Assembly (NCBI RefSeq): GCF_900143565.1
Contig: NZ_FREX01000012.1
Coordinates: 62,001-126,000 of the forward strand
Length of the DNA stretch: 64,000 nucleotides
Source of the DNA: Pseudovibrio sp. Alg231-02
Lineage (GTDB): Bacteria; Pseudomonadota; Alphaproteobacteria; Rhizobiales; Stappiaceae
Reading direction: 5' to 3'
The notes below the pieces were generated by a model. The model was not told the DNA's origin and made no database searches. It was given only the letters and a program-made list of their open reading frames with translations. Shown here in pieces: positions 16,550 to 24,131 of the stretch (positions are counted from its first letter, which is position 1; each line of letters starts with the position of its first letter). Position numbers and translations under genes: made by a program.

Positions 16550-17380
16550 ATGTCTGACGCAGACACCACCAAAGATCAAAACGAAGCAGAACGCCCGATG
16601 CTTGGCAAACTGCTGCACAATGGTGTTCAGCGTATCGTCATGCAGCGCCCGGAGCGTATGAATGCTCTGTCCATGGCCATGATGAAAGAGCTCTGCACCG
16701 CGCTGGATGAAGCCGAAGCAAACCCGGAAGTGCGCGTTGTTTTGCTTGGCGCTGAAGGCAAAGTCTTTTGCGCAGGCCACGACCTGAAAGAACTAACCGC
16801 TGCACGCGCGCAAGCAGATGGCGGCAAAGTTTTTTATCAGCAGACATTCGATCAATGCGCTGAGCTCATGCAGAAGATCGTGAACCTGCCAAAGCCAGTC
16901 ATCGGCGTTGTAACTGGCGTTGCAACAGCAGCAGGCTGCCAGTTGGTCGCTTCCTGTGATCTGGCACTAGCACTGGATACAGCCACCTTCTGCACCCCAG
17001 GCGTTAACATCGGCCTCTTCTGCTCCACACCCATGGTGGCCTTGACCCGCAACATTGGCCGCAAACAGGCCATGGAAATGCTTTTGACTGGCGAAAGCAT
17101 CGACGCCTCCACCGCAAAGGAATACGGCTTGATCAACCGCGTGGTGCAAGCAGATTATCTGGAAGTCGTAGTTCAGAAATACGCTGAAGTGATTGCGTCC
17201 AAGTCCGCCCTCACAGTCAAAACCGGCAAGGAAGCCTTCTACAAGCAGGCCGATATGCCATTGGCAGAAGCGTATGCTTACACCTCACAAGTCATGGCAG
17301 AAAACATGCTCGCCAACGATGCGGAAGAAGGCATCAACGCTTTCCTTCAAAAGCGTACGCCTGATTGGAAAGACAGCTGA
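16550..17380 (+). CDS. Crotonase-fold protein, ECHDC3 type (no catalytic Glu pair)
   Basis: A 276-residue crotonase-superfamily protein. The CoA-binding and oxyanion-hole segments are present (FCAGHDLKEL near residue 73; VTGVATAAGCQLVASCDLAL near 125). The two glutamates that catalyse hydration in canonical enoyl-CoA hydratases are absent: the first site reads GCQL in place of GCEL, and the second reads PGVNIGLFCSTP in place of PE-x-x-x-G. This pattern, especially GVNIGLFCSTP, matches the ECHDC3 subfamily. It is annotated by most pipelines as enoyl-CoA hydratase, but ordinary hydratase activity is doubtful. First gene of a plus-strand run with the DUF3052-like and CoA-binding genes (22-nt and 7-nt gaps). 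Confidence 0.88.
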   Translation: MSDADTTKDQNEAERPMLGKLLHNGVQRIVMQRPERMNALSMAMMKELCTALDEAEANPEVRVVLLGAEGKVFCAGHDLKELTAARAQADGGKVFYQQTFDQCAELMQKIVNLPKPVIGVVTGVATAAGCQLVASCDLALALDTATFCTPGVNIGLFCSTPMVALTRNIGRKQAMEMLLTGESIDASTAKEYGLINRVVQADYLEVVVQKYAEVIASKSALTVKTGKEAFYKQADMPLAEAYAYTSQVMAENMLANDAEEGINAFLQKRTPDWKDS

Positions 17381-17402
17381 TCAAGATGTAAGGAGCAGCG
17401 CA

Positions 17403-17858
17403 ATGACAGCCGGGTATTCAAAAAGACCACTAGCTCAAAAGCTAGGCCTGAAACCCGGCATGCGCTGCTGGTGGCACAACATGCCACAAACCGTTTCCGA
17501 TGAAATTGCAGCAGGAGTTGACGATCTGGTCCTCCTGCCCGCACTGGAAACTGGCATCAATGCTGCCCATATCTTTGTACCAGGTCAAAGCGAACTGTCA
17601 GAATTGCTGAGTAAGCTGCGCAGAACACTGGATGCAGACGGCATGATCTGGGTGTCTTGGCCTAAGAAAGCATCCAAAGTCTCCTCAGAGGTGACAGAAG
17701 ATACGGTTAGAGAAGTTTGCTTGCCTATGGGGCTGGTCGATATCAAGGTTTGCGCAGTTGACGCTGTCTGGGCCGGTCTCAAGCTTGTTATTCGCAAGGA
17801 GCTGCGTGAAGAGCACATACAAATACAGCTGGCAGCCAATGAAATTGCAGAAAGTTGA
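17403..17858 (+). CDS. DUF3052-like protein
   Basis: A 151-residue soluble protein beginning TAGYSKRPLAQKLGLKPGMRC, a pattern seen in DUF3052 proteins (Y-S-x-x-x-L-A-x-K-L-G-x-K-x-G). The middle (IFVPGQSELSELLSKLRRTLDADGMIWVSWPKKASK) resembles the phosphate-rich strand-helix pattern of that family. No enzymatic activity is established for it. The ATG at 17403 has AAGGAG eight nt upstream. It follows the ECHDC3-like gene by 22 nt and precedes the CoA-binding gene by 7 nt, so all three are probably cotranscribed. Confidence 0.75.
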   Translation: MTAGYSKRPLAQKLGLKPGMRCWWHNMPQTVSDEIAAGVDDLVLLPALETGINAAHIFVPGQSELSELLSKLRRTLDADGMIWVSWPKKASKVSSEVTEDTVREVCLPMGLVDIKVCAVDAVWAGLKLVIRKELREEHIQIQLAANEIAES

Positions 17859-17865
17859 TAAGAAC

Positions 17866-18306
17866 ATGAACCACGATCATTATTCAGACGACTACATTCA
17901 GGGCATTCTGGAAAACACAAAAACAATCGCGCTGGTCGGCGCCAGCAACAAGCCGGAGCGTGCCAGCTTCCGCGTACTGGGCTACTTGCTGGAGCAAGGC
18001 TACACCGTTTATCCAATCAATCCCGGTCAGGCAGGCACCGAAATAGCCGGCGCAAAAGTCTATGCGTCCCTGACAGACCTTCCAGAACCCGTCGACATGG
18101 TCGATGTCTTCCGCAATTCAGAAGCAGCGACTAGTGTCATCGATGAGGTAATCGCTCTGCCAACGCTCCCCAAAGCAATCTGGCTTCAGCTGGGCGTCAG
18201 AAACGACGAAGCAGCAGCACGGGCAGAAGACAAGGGAATCAAAGTGGTAATGGACCGCTGCCCTAAGATCGAAATCCCACGTCTGGCATCAATTACAGCC
18301 AGCTAA
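17866..18306 (+). CDS. CoA-binding protein (YccU / CoA_binding_2 family)
   Basis: A 146-residue Rossmann-fold protein of the CoA-binding family related to the N-terminal part of succinyl-CoA synthetase alpha. The segment TIALVGASNKPERASFRVLGYL (residues ~20-41, nucleotide-binding loop) and VDVFRNSEAA are typical, as are WLQLGVRNDEAA and the end VVMDRCPKIEIPRL. It likely binds CoA but no reaction is established. The ATG at 17866 begins 7 nt after the previous stop. Being immediately upstream of O-acetylhomoserine sulfhydrylase is a common alphaproteobacterial arrangement, though a 319-nt gap separates them here. Confidence 0.9.
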   Translation: MNHDHYSDDYIQGILENTKTIALVGASNKPERASFRVLGYLLEQGYTVYPINPGQAGTEIAGAKVYASLTDLPEPVDMVDVFRNSEAATSVIDEVIALPTLPKAIWLQLGVRNDEAAARAEDKGIKVVMDRCPKIEIPRLASITAS

Positions 18307-18625
18307 ACACTCCTATCAGGCGCTCTCGATACCACGAAGTTTGAGAGCGCATCCGATAAATTAGAACGATTTTCCAATCCCACCAAGCAGAAGCGAACAG
18401 AATTTCAAGCATCAAATAGTCGGCAAGTTGCTTGAGCTTTCTGCAAGAGTGAAGAGCGCTCATCTTTTCATCTGAGCTTGCCAACCTCCGGTTGCCCCCT
18501 CATAGTTCTTAGCGGGAAATTATATAAATTTCAGCAGAGAATGACGCGCCTGTTCCAAGGGTTTGCAAACCATGCACCTTGCGCAGAACCGTTCCATCCT
18601 GCAAGCGCATTGAAAGGACTGCCTT
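18307..18625. other. Intergenic region and leader upstream of metY
   Basis: About 320 nt without a gene. It begins with a hairpin GCGCTCTC / GAGAGCGC (near 18320-18349) that may end the upstream operon. Further down is a short CAACC/GGTTG hairpin (near 18482) and a GAAATT-ATATA-AATTTC dyad. I looked for a SAM-II riboswitch, common before met genes in this group, and did not find its core or its GCUAAA end. Confidence 0.5.
18516..18532 (+). promoter_or_regulatory. Dyad GAAATT-N5-AATTTC upstream of metY
   Basis: A perfect 6+5+6 inverted repeat about 95 nt before the metY start, with a TATAAA-like centre. It could be a repressor site over a -10 element. No regulator is known from the window. 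Confidence 0.35.
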
Positions 18626-19909
18626 ATGAGCGATCACACCCCAGGCTTTGATACCCTTGCAATTCACGCAGGCGCGAAACCAGACCCAACCACAGGCGCG
18701 CGCGCAACACCAATCTACCAAACCACATCTTTCGTGTTTGAGGATGTAGACCACGCTGCGTCCTTGTTTGGCCTGCAAGCATTTGGCAACATCTATACTC
18801 GCATCACAAACCCAACCACCGCTGTTCTTGAAGAGCGCGTGGCAACATTGGAAGGCGGCACTGCAGCTCTGGCCGTGGCATCCGGCCACGCCGCACAGCT
18901 TCTGGCCTTCCACGCCCTCATGACACCTGGCTGTAACATCGTCGCTTCCAAGCGCATGTATGGCGGCACCATCAACCAGCTCAACCATTCTTTCAAAAGC
19001 TTCGGTTGGGATGTGAAATGGGCAGAAGGTCTGGACGCACAAAGCTTCGCAGACCAGATCGACGAAAACACTCGTGCTGTCTTTATCGAAAGTGTCGCCA
19101 ATCCAGGTGGCGTTATCATGGATATCGAGGGCATCTCAGCAGTGGCCAAAGATGCTGGCGTGCCTCTTATCGTCGACAACACGATGGCAACCCCATACCT
19201 CTGCCAGCCAATCAAACACGGCGCAGACATCGTGCTGCATTCTCTGACCAAGTTCATGGGTGGACATGGCAACTCCATGGGCGGTGCCATTGTTGATGCC
19301 GGTACATTCGATTGGGCAGCATCTGGCAAATATCCAATGCTGACCGAACCTCGTCCAGAATACAACGACATGCGCTTGTTTGAGACCTTCGGCAACATCG
19401 CCTTTGCGATCTGCTGTCGTGTCCTCGGCCTGCGTGATCTCGGTCCAGCTATCTCACCGCAAAATGCCTTCATGCTCATCACAGGCATCGAGACACTTGC
19501 GTTGCGCATGCAGAAGCACTCTGACAATGCCCTAAAGGTCGCTGAGTTCCTCCAAAGCCATTCAGCTGTCAGCTGGGTTTCTTATGCAGGCCTCGCCAAT
19601 GACCCATTCCATCAGGCGCATCAGAAGTACTGCCCAAAAGGCGCAGGCGCTGTCTTCACCTTCGGCCTGAAGGGCGGCTATGAGTCGGGCGTTGAACTGG
19701 TAAAAGGTCTGGAGCTATTCTCTCACCTTGCTAACATTGGAGACACTCGCTCGCTCGTCATCCATCCAGCGTCTACCACACACCGCCAGCTGTCCGACGC
19801 TCAAAAAACTGCTGCTGGAGCAGGCCCGGATGTTGTTCGTGTCTCCATTGGCATTGAAGATGTTACCGATATCATCGCAGATCTGAAGCAAGCTCTCGAA
19901 AAGGCATAA
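18626..19909 (+). CDS. metY: O-acetylhomoserine aminocarboxypropyltransferase (sulfhydrylase)
   Basis: A 427-residue Cys/Met-metabolism PLP enzyme that makes homocysteine from O-acetylhomoserine and sulfide, with release of acetate. The N-terminal TLAIHAGAKPDPTTGARATP, the R-I-x-N-P-T segment, and LHSLTKFMGGHGNSMGG (PLP lysine, about residue 208) are typical of MetY, as is the C-terminal SRSLVIHPASTTHR-like signature (TRSLVIHPASTTHRQL). Length is usual for MetY and longer than MetB/MetC (~390), which favours sulfhydrylase activity. It depends on homoserine from the hom gene at 4208. A bidirectional terminator follows. Confidence 0.95.
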   Translation: MSDHTPGFDTLAIHAGAKPDPTTGARATPIYQTTSFVFEDVDHAASLFGLQAFGNIYTRITNPTTAVLEERVATLEGGTAALAVASGHAAQLLAFHALMTPGCNIVASKRMYGGTINQLNHSFKSFGWDVKWAEGLDAQSFADQIDENTRAVFIESVANPGGVIMDIEGISAVAKDAGVPLIVDNTMATPYLCQPIKHGADIVLHSLTKFMGGHGNSMGGAIVDAGTFDWAASGKYPMLTEPRPEYNDMRLFETFGNIAFAICCRVLGLRDLGPAISPQNAFMLITGIETLALRMQKHSDNALKVAEFLQSHSAVSWVSYAGLANDPFHQAHQKYCPKGAGAVFTFGLKGGYESGVELVKGLELFSHLANIGDTRSLVIHPASTTHRQLSDAQKTAAGAGPDVVRVSIGIEDVTDIIADLKQALEKA

Positions 19910-19977
19910 TACCTTTATATTTCAATGCGGTATGATTGGAAAATGAATCAATCTACCAGCAATGACCATAAAACAAG

Positions 19978-20003
19978 AAAAGGCGCCCGCAAGGCGCCTT
20001 TTT
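19978..20003. terminator. Bidirectional intrinsic terminator between metY and ctaA
   Basis: AAAAGGCGCC (19978-19987), a 5-nt loop and GGCGCCTTTTT (19993-20003) give a 10-bp stem with A/U tracts on both sides. It separates the convergent metY and ctaA genes. Confidence 0.9.
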
Positions 20004-20042
20004 CAATTCCACATCAACCACTTAGTCAGACAAACTGAATCA

Positions 20043-21128
20043 TCATCTCAACGCAGCTTCCTTTTCACGGCGAAGCAGACAAACCTGCTCGACAGCGAGT
20101 GCCAGAACAATAAGCGCCATCGCCTGATGCGCCAATGCGCGATCCATCGGCACCATGCCAAGCAGCGTCACAACACCAAGGAATACCTGTACAACAATCG
20201 CCACCATCAACCAGCTGGCATTGCTCTTCAGCACGCTCTCTCTGTTGCCGCGCATCAGATAGAAACCCTGCACAAACACAGCAATCACCAGCGCATAAGC
20301 GATCATGCGGTGCTGGAACTGCACCATCATCACATTCTCGAAAAAGTTGATCCACCAAGGAGACATGACAAACAAACCTGATGGAACAATCTGCCCGTCC
20401 ATCAGTGGCCAGGTGTTAAAGGTCAGCCCTGCATTGAGGCCTGCAACCAGTGCCCCTAGGAACAGCTGAAAGAGCACCAAGCCAACAATGGCATATGCGC
20501 CAAACAAACCATCACCAAACACATTCCAGCCTTCACGCTCAAGCTCTGGGCGGCGCTTTAACACAGCTGCTAGATAATACAGGTAAGCAAACAGAATACA
20601 GGCCACACTCAAGTGCACAGCAAGACGGTACTGACTCACATCCACACGGTTCACAAGGCCAGACGCAACCATCCACCAGCCAATCGCCCCCTGCAATCCA
20701 CCAAGCAAGAACGCAACCACAAGCCGCGGCTTAAGCCATGAGCTCACCTGCCCACGAGCCCAAAACCACACAAGCGGGATGAAGAAGAAGAGCCCAATCA
20801 CCCGGCCCAACAAGCGGTGTCCCCACTCCCACCAGAAGATGGACTTGAACTCGCCAAGCGTCATACCCTCATTGAGCAGCTTGTACTGCGGGATCTGTTT
20901 GTATTTCTCAAACTCCTCCGCCCATTCAGCGGCACTCAGCGGCGGAATGGCACCATGTATTGGCTTCCATTCAGTAATGGAAAGGCCGGATTCGGTCAGG
21001 CGGGTCGCCCCGCCAACAACAACCATGGCCAAAATCAGGAAGCAGATAAACAGCAACCACGCGCGAATTTGCCTGCGGTTGGAAAGGTCTTGAGCAGAAA
21101 GATCTGAACTGTAGAACGGAGTAGACAT
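20043..21128 (-). CDS. ctaA: Heme A synthase
   Basis: A 361-residue inner-membrane protein that oxidises the C8 methyl of heme O to a formyl group, giving heme A for aa3-type cytochrome oxidase. Eight membrane segments are visible. The conserved histidines that hold the two hemes appear in the WWEWGHRLLGR, RLAVHLSV, QFQHRMIAY and RALAHQAMAL segments. The N-terminal VVGGATRLTESGLSITEW stretch is diagnostic of the alphaproteobacterial type. It is divergent from the DUF2842 gene, which often sits beside ctaA in this group, and faces metY across a bidirectional terminator. Confidence 0.96.
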   Translation of the reverse strand: MSTPFYSSDLSAQDLSNRRQIRAWLLFICFLILAMVVVGGATRLTESGLSITEWKPIHGAIPPLSAAEWAEEFEKYKQIPQYKLLNEGMTLGEFKSIFWWEWGHRLLGRVIGLFFFIPLVWFWARGQVSSWLKPRLVVAFLLGGLQGAIGWWMVASGLVNRVDVSQYRLAVHLSVACILFAYLYYLAAVLKRRPELEREGWNVFGDGLFGAYAIVGLVLFQLFLGALVAGLNAGLTFNTWPLMDGQIVPSGLFVMSPWWINFFENVMMVQFQHRMIAYALVIAVFVQGFYLMRGNRESVLKSNASWLMVAIVVQVFLGVVTLLGMVPMDRALAHQAMALIVLALAVEQVCLLRREKEAALR

Positions 21129-21418
21129 GACACCTATTCGAAGAACTTGTTTGCCCCTATATATGTCAGATCAGCAGCCAAATCAGGAAAAATACGCAGA
21201 TCCTCACAGCAGTCTAGACAAATTACCTAGATTTTTCAGGTGAAAGTCAGTCATGCAATAGCACTGCTGTGTCATAGACTTAGAGAACACGAAAGCGGGT
21301 CTGCACAATCTAAATTGCAAATTATCAGCAAGATCCTCTTGAAAAATATATGCATTTTGAACTATGGCTTGCGCGGAAAAGAAAGGCCCTATGCAAAGAG
21401 GCTTTCAAGGAGAACTCT

Positions 21419-21622
21419 ATGGTTTCGCCATTTCGCCGTTTCATCGGCATGGTATTTTTAGTGACTTTTGTTCTTGTCTATATCTTCCTGGCAATGGTCA
21501 TTGGCGATATAACAATGGCGGGCAAGCATTGGTCTATTAAGCTTATCTTTTTTGCAATTGCTGGTTTGATCTGGGTAGTTCCGGCGGGATTGATTATCAG
21601 CTGGACCTATAAAAAGCGCTAG
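21419..21622 (+). CDS. DUF2842 small membrane protein
   Basis: A 67-residue protein with two membrane segments (residues ~8-28 and 41-62) and a short polar tail, matching the DUF2842 family of alphaproteobacteria, of unknown function. The ATG at 21419 was chosen because AAGGAG lies about 7 nt before it; the frame is open from 21350 but the extra residues are not like the family. It is divergent from ctaA with a 290-nt intergenic region and is followed by the convergent deacetylase gene 29 nt away. Confidence 0.82.
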   Translation: MVSPFRRFIGMVFLVTFVLVYIFLAMVIGDITMAGKHWSIKLIFFAIAGLIWVVPAGLIISWTYKKR

Positions 21623-21651
21623 GACCTAAAGGGGCAAGCCCTGTTCAAAGC

Positions 21652-22731
21652 TCACGCTCTTCTCAAAAAAGACCGGACGCGCTTCACCGCGTAGTAAGCC
21701 GCAAATGCGGCTCCGGTCAGATACACATCAACCATTCTTTGCTGTTGATGTAATCCATTCAATGAGACACGCGGCAAATGATAGCGTCGCTTGAGATTTT
21801 CCGTAGTCAAGGTTCCCGGTTGCGTCGTCACAGCCGCCGCAAAACCCAGTTCCTCAGCAACACTTTCACAGCGTTCATCAACCGCTTCTGCAAAACCATA
21901 AGGATACGCCAACACCGTCGGCGTCTTGCCTAACTGCGCAGTCATTTCCTCCAGCCCTGCCTGAATATGCTGCCGGATGTCCTCACGGGTAGAAAGCCGC
22001 GCCAACATCGGATGAGTGTCCGTATGCGCGCCCAGGCTGACCAGTGGATCCTGAGAAAATGCACGCAACTCTTCAAAAGACAGAATCAGCTCTCGGCAAA
22101 GCACTCGCCAATCCAATCCATAACGCTCTGCAGCCTCCCGAATAACTGCCCGCTGTTTAGCCTCTGGCACCTCGCTGATAAGCATGCAGCGCGCTGATAC
22201 AAACGATGCCTCTTTATGCTTTAATGAGGTGCAATCATAATCAAACTGTTTGTCTTCATATCGGAATGAGATGTGGTCATTCTCAGCGATGAGCTGTTCT
22301 ATGATAATCCACCACAGCTCAGAGTTATGCTTGCTGTATTCGCTGCTGATAAAAACGGTGAAAGGAACATCAAGTTCCTTTAGCACGGGAAAAGCCACAT
22401 CTCGGTTATCTTTATAACCATCATCAAAAGTCAAAACCGCAAACTTCTGAGAGCATTGCCTTTTGCTTTGAAGCCGTTCCAAAGCATCATCCAGTGAAAT
22501 AAACTCGTATCCCGCCTGCCGAACCTGAATAACGGTTTTACGCAAAAATTCTGGTGTAACTTCAAGCAGTTTATTAGGCTGAAAGGGCCCGGTCGTTTCA
22601 GGGAGAACACGATGAAGCGTAAAAATAATGCCATCACCAGCGGTCATGTTCCTGAATAATCTGGCAGGCCCACGGCTACTTAAAAAGTAGCTGGCGTAAT
22701 CAATAACTAAATGCTTGAAGGACTTCCGCAC
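21652..22731 (-). CDS. Polysaccharide deacetylase (NodB / HfsH-like)
   Basis: A 359-residue carbohydrate esterase 4 enzyme. Motif 1 is VLTFDDGYKDN (catalytic Asp pair, about residues 120-130), motif 2 is LGAHTDTHPML (zinc-binding H-x3-H, about 230), and motif 3 is LAYPYG (about 272). It removes N-acetyl groups from polysaccharides. Its position next to an acetyltransferase and the Wza/PGT genes matches HfsH of holdfast clusters. There is no clear signal peptide, so it may act in the cytoplasm or be anchored (inference). The GTG start at 22731 has GGGGG five nt upstream. Confidence 0.92.
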   Translation of the reverse strand: MRKSFKHLVIDYASYFLSSRGPARLFRNMTAGDGIIFTLHRVLPETTGPFQPNKLLEVTPEFLRKTVIQVRQAGYEFISLDDALERLQSKRQCSQKFAVLTFDDGYKDNRDVAFPVLKELDVPFTVFISSEYSKHNSELWWIIIEQLIAENDHISFRYEDKQFDYDCTSLKHKEASFVSARCMLISEVPEAKQRAVIREAAERYGLDWRVLCRELILSFEELRAFSQDPLVSLGAHTDTHPMLARLSTREDIRQHIQAGLEEMTAQLGKTPTVLAYPYGFAEAVDERCESVAEELGFAAAVTTQPGTLTTENLKRRYHLPRVSLNGLHQQQRMVDVYLTGAAFAAYYAVKRVRSFLRRA

Positions 22732-22741
22732 GGAGACCCCC

Positions 22742-22852
22742 TAGTTCCAAACCGAATATCTCTCAAATTGTAACTGGGAATTATTTACGATTAATTTCAA
22801 TTTGGGTTGCTCTACCTAGTTAGATTTGAGATTCATTAAGAGCTTGGAACTA
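22742..22852. repeat. Nested inverted repeats in the divergent promoter region
   Basis: TAGTTCCAA (22742-22750) is repeated in inverse as TTGGAACTA (22844-22852), and inside it CAAATTG (22764-22770) pairs with CAATTTG (22798-22804). The outer arms sit almost at the two start codons, so the pair could form a DNA operator for a shared regulator or a folded leader. No regulator is known. Confidence 0.5.
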
Positions 22853-22886
22853 ATAATTCCTTGTATTTTATTTAGGGCATTTTTCA

Positions 22887-24104
22887 ATGGCACTTCCACA
22901 ATCCACGTCAAACAGCGAGCGCTCTAACCGTGCTGATTGTAATAACACGCTGGATTTGAATAAGCTTTCTTTTCAGATCATCTCAGATGAAGACTTGTCA
23001 AAACTGCGAAGTGATTGGCTCGTTCTGGAAGCATCAGGCGATGGAAGTGCCTATCACGCCTATGAATGGTGTAAAAGCTGGGCAGAGCATGTTGCCCACT
23101 CAGAAAGAGCCACCACACTGATTGTTGCCGGATACATCGGCGCAAAACTCCACGTCCTGCTACCTCTCGCTCTCCATCAGTGCCACCTTACAAAAACCGC
23201 CCGATGGCTCGGAGAGGAAATCTTCAACCAGAACACAGGTTATTGGTCTCAAGAGCTATTACAAGCTCCGCAGGCGCATTTTCTCCGTCCTCGCCTGGTC
23301 GCAGCCCTCAAAGCATGGGGCGTTGATCTCATCCATCTTGGCAACATGGCAAGGCGTGTGGGCGCCTACGACAACCCGTTGATCCGTTTGGATGACACCA
23401 CGAGCACCAATGCAATCTATCCGTTTGAGCTTACAAGCCCTGCGGAAGAATTCGTCAAAGCAAAACGCTCTAAAGGTGCCCGCAAAAAGCACCGCAGTAA
23501 ACTTAGCAAACTTCAGTCACTGGGAACGCTCAGCTTCACGGCTGAAATCACAAAAGAAGGCGCAGCCGCCGCCATTGATGCCATGATTAGGCAGCGAGAG
23601 CTCCGACAGGCTGAGACAGGCATTCCAACCGCCTTCGCTCTTCCCAACTACCAGTGTTTCGTGCGTGAGGCCTTCTCAAACCTTTCGCAAGATGACAGCC
23701 CGTCAAAACCGGTGGTTTACAGCCTGAAACTTGATGATGAGATCATCAGCACATGCCTCAGTCTTATGTCTGGAAAACGAGTATATTGCTATTGCACCTC
23801 CATCATTAATGGCGAACTGATGCGACATAGTCCGGGCGAGTTGCTCATGCAGCACGTCATTGAGGACATGTGCAATGAAGGCATGGAGATCTTTGACTTT
23901 GGATTGGGCGAAGAACGTTTCAAGCTGGCATGGGCTGAACCAGAACACTTAAAGGACTGGATCGAGCCACTCACTTTCAAAGGAAAGCTCGTCGCAGCTC
24001 TCGAAAACGTCATACTCAGCTCTAAGCGCAAACTCAGAAACAACGAGCGTTTTTGGCAGCTTTACAGGCGTGTCCGTGGAACTTTCGCTCGCATGCAGCA
24101 CTAA
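22887..24104 (+). CDS. CelD/HfsK-type acetyltransferase
   Basis: A 405-residue protein with two GNAT-like halves, of the CelD/BcsL family. The second half has the GNAT_6 signature, with LSLMSGKRVYCYCTS and MHSPGELLMQHVIEDM-like text (RHSPGELLMQHVIEDM, about 315-330), then FDFGLGEERFKLAWAE near residue 340. In Caulobacter the equivalent HfsK acetylates holdfast precursor or glycan and responds to c-di-GMP. The location between a deacetylase and the Wzz gene supports the same role here, though no c-di-GMP domain is seen. It is transcribed away from the deacetylase. Confidence 0.82.
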   Translation: MALPQSTSNSERSNRADCNNTLDLNKLSFQIISDEDLSKLRSDWLVLEASGDGSAYHAYEWCKSWAEHVAHSERATTLIVAGYIGAKLHVLLPLALHQCHLTKTARWLGEEIFNQNTGYWSQELLQAPQAHFLRPRLVAALKAWGVDLIHLGNMARRVGAYDNPLIRLDDTTSTNAIYPFELTSPAEEFVKAKRSKGARKKHRSKLSKLQSLGTLSFTAEITKEGAAAAIDAMIRQRELRQAETGIPTAFALPNYQCFVREAFSNLSQDDSPSKPVVYSLKLDDEIISTCLSLMSGKRVYCYCTSIINGELMRHSPGELLMQHVIEDMCNEGMEIFDFGLGEERFKLAWAEPEHLKDWIEPLTFKGKLVAALENVILSSKRKLRNNERFWQLYRRVRGTFARMQH

Positions 24105-24131
24105 GCTCACTCAAAACATTTTGAACAGCTT

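Noticed and set aside
18307-18625. SAM-II riboswitch before metY
   Set aside because: The expected core and the GCUAAA end could not be found by eye; a covariance search would decide it.
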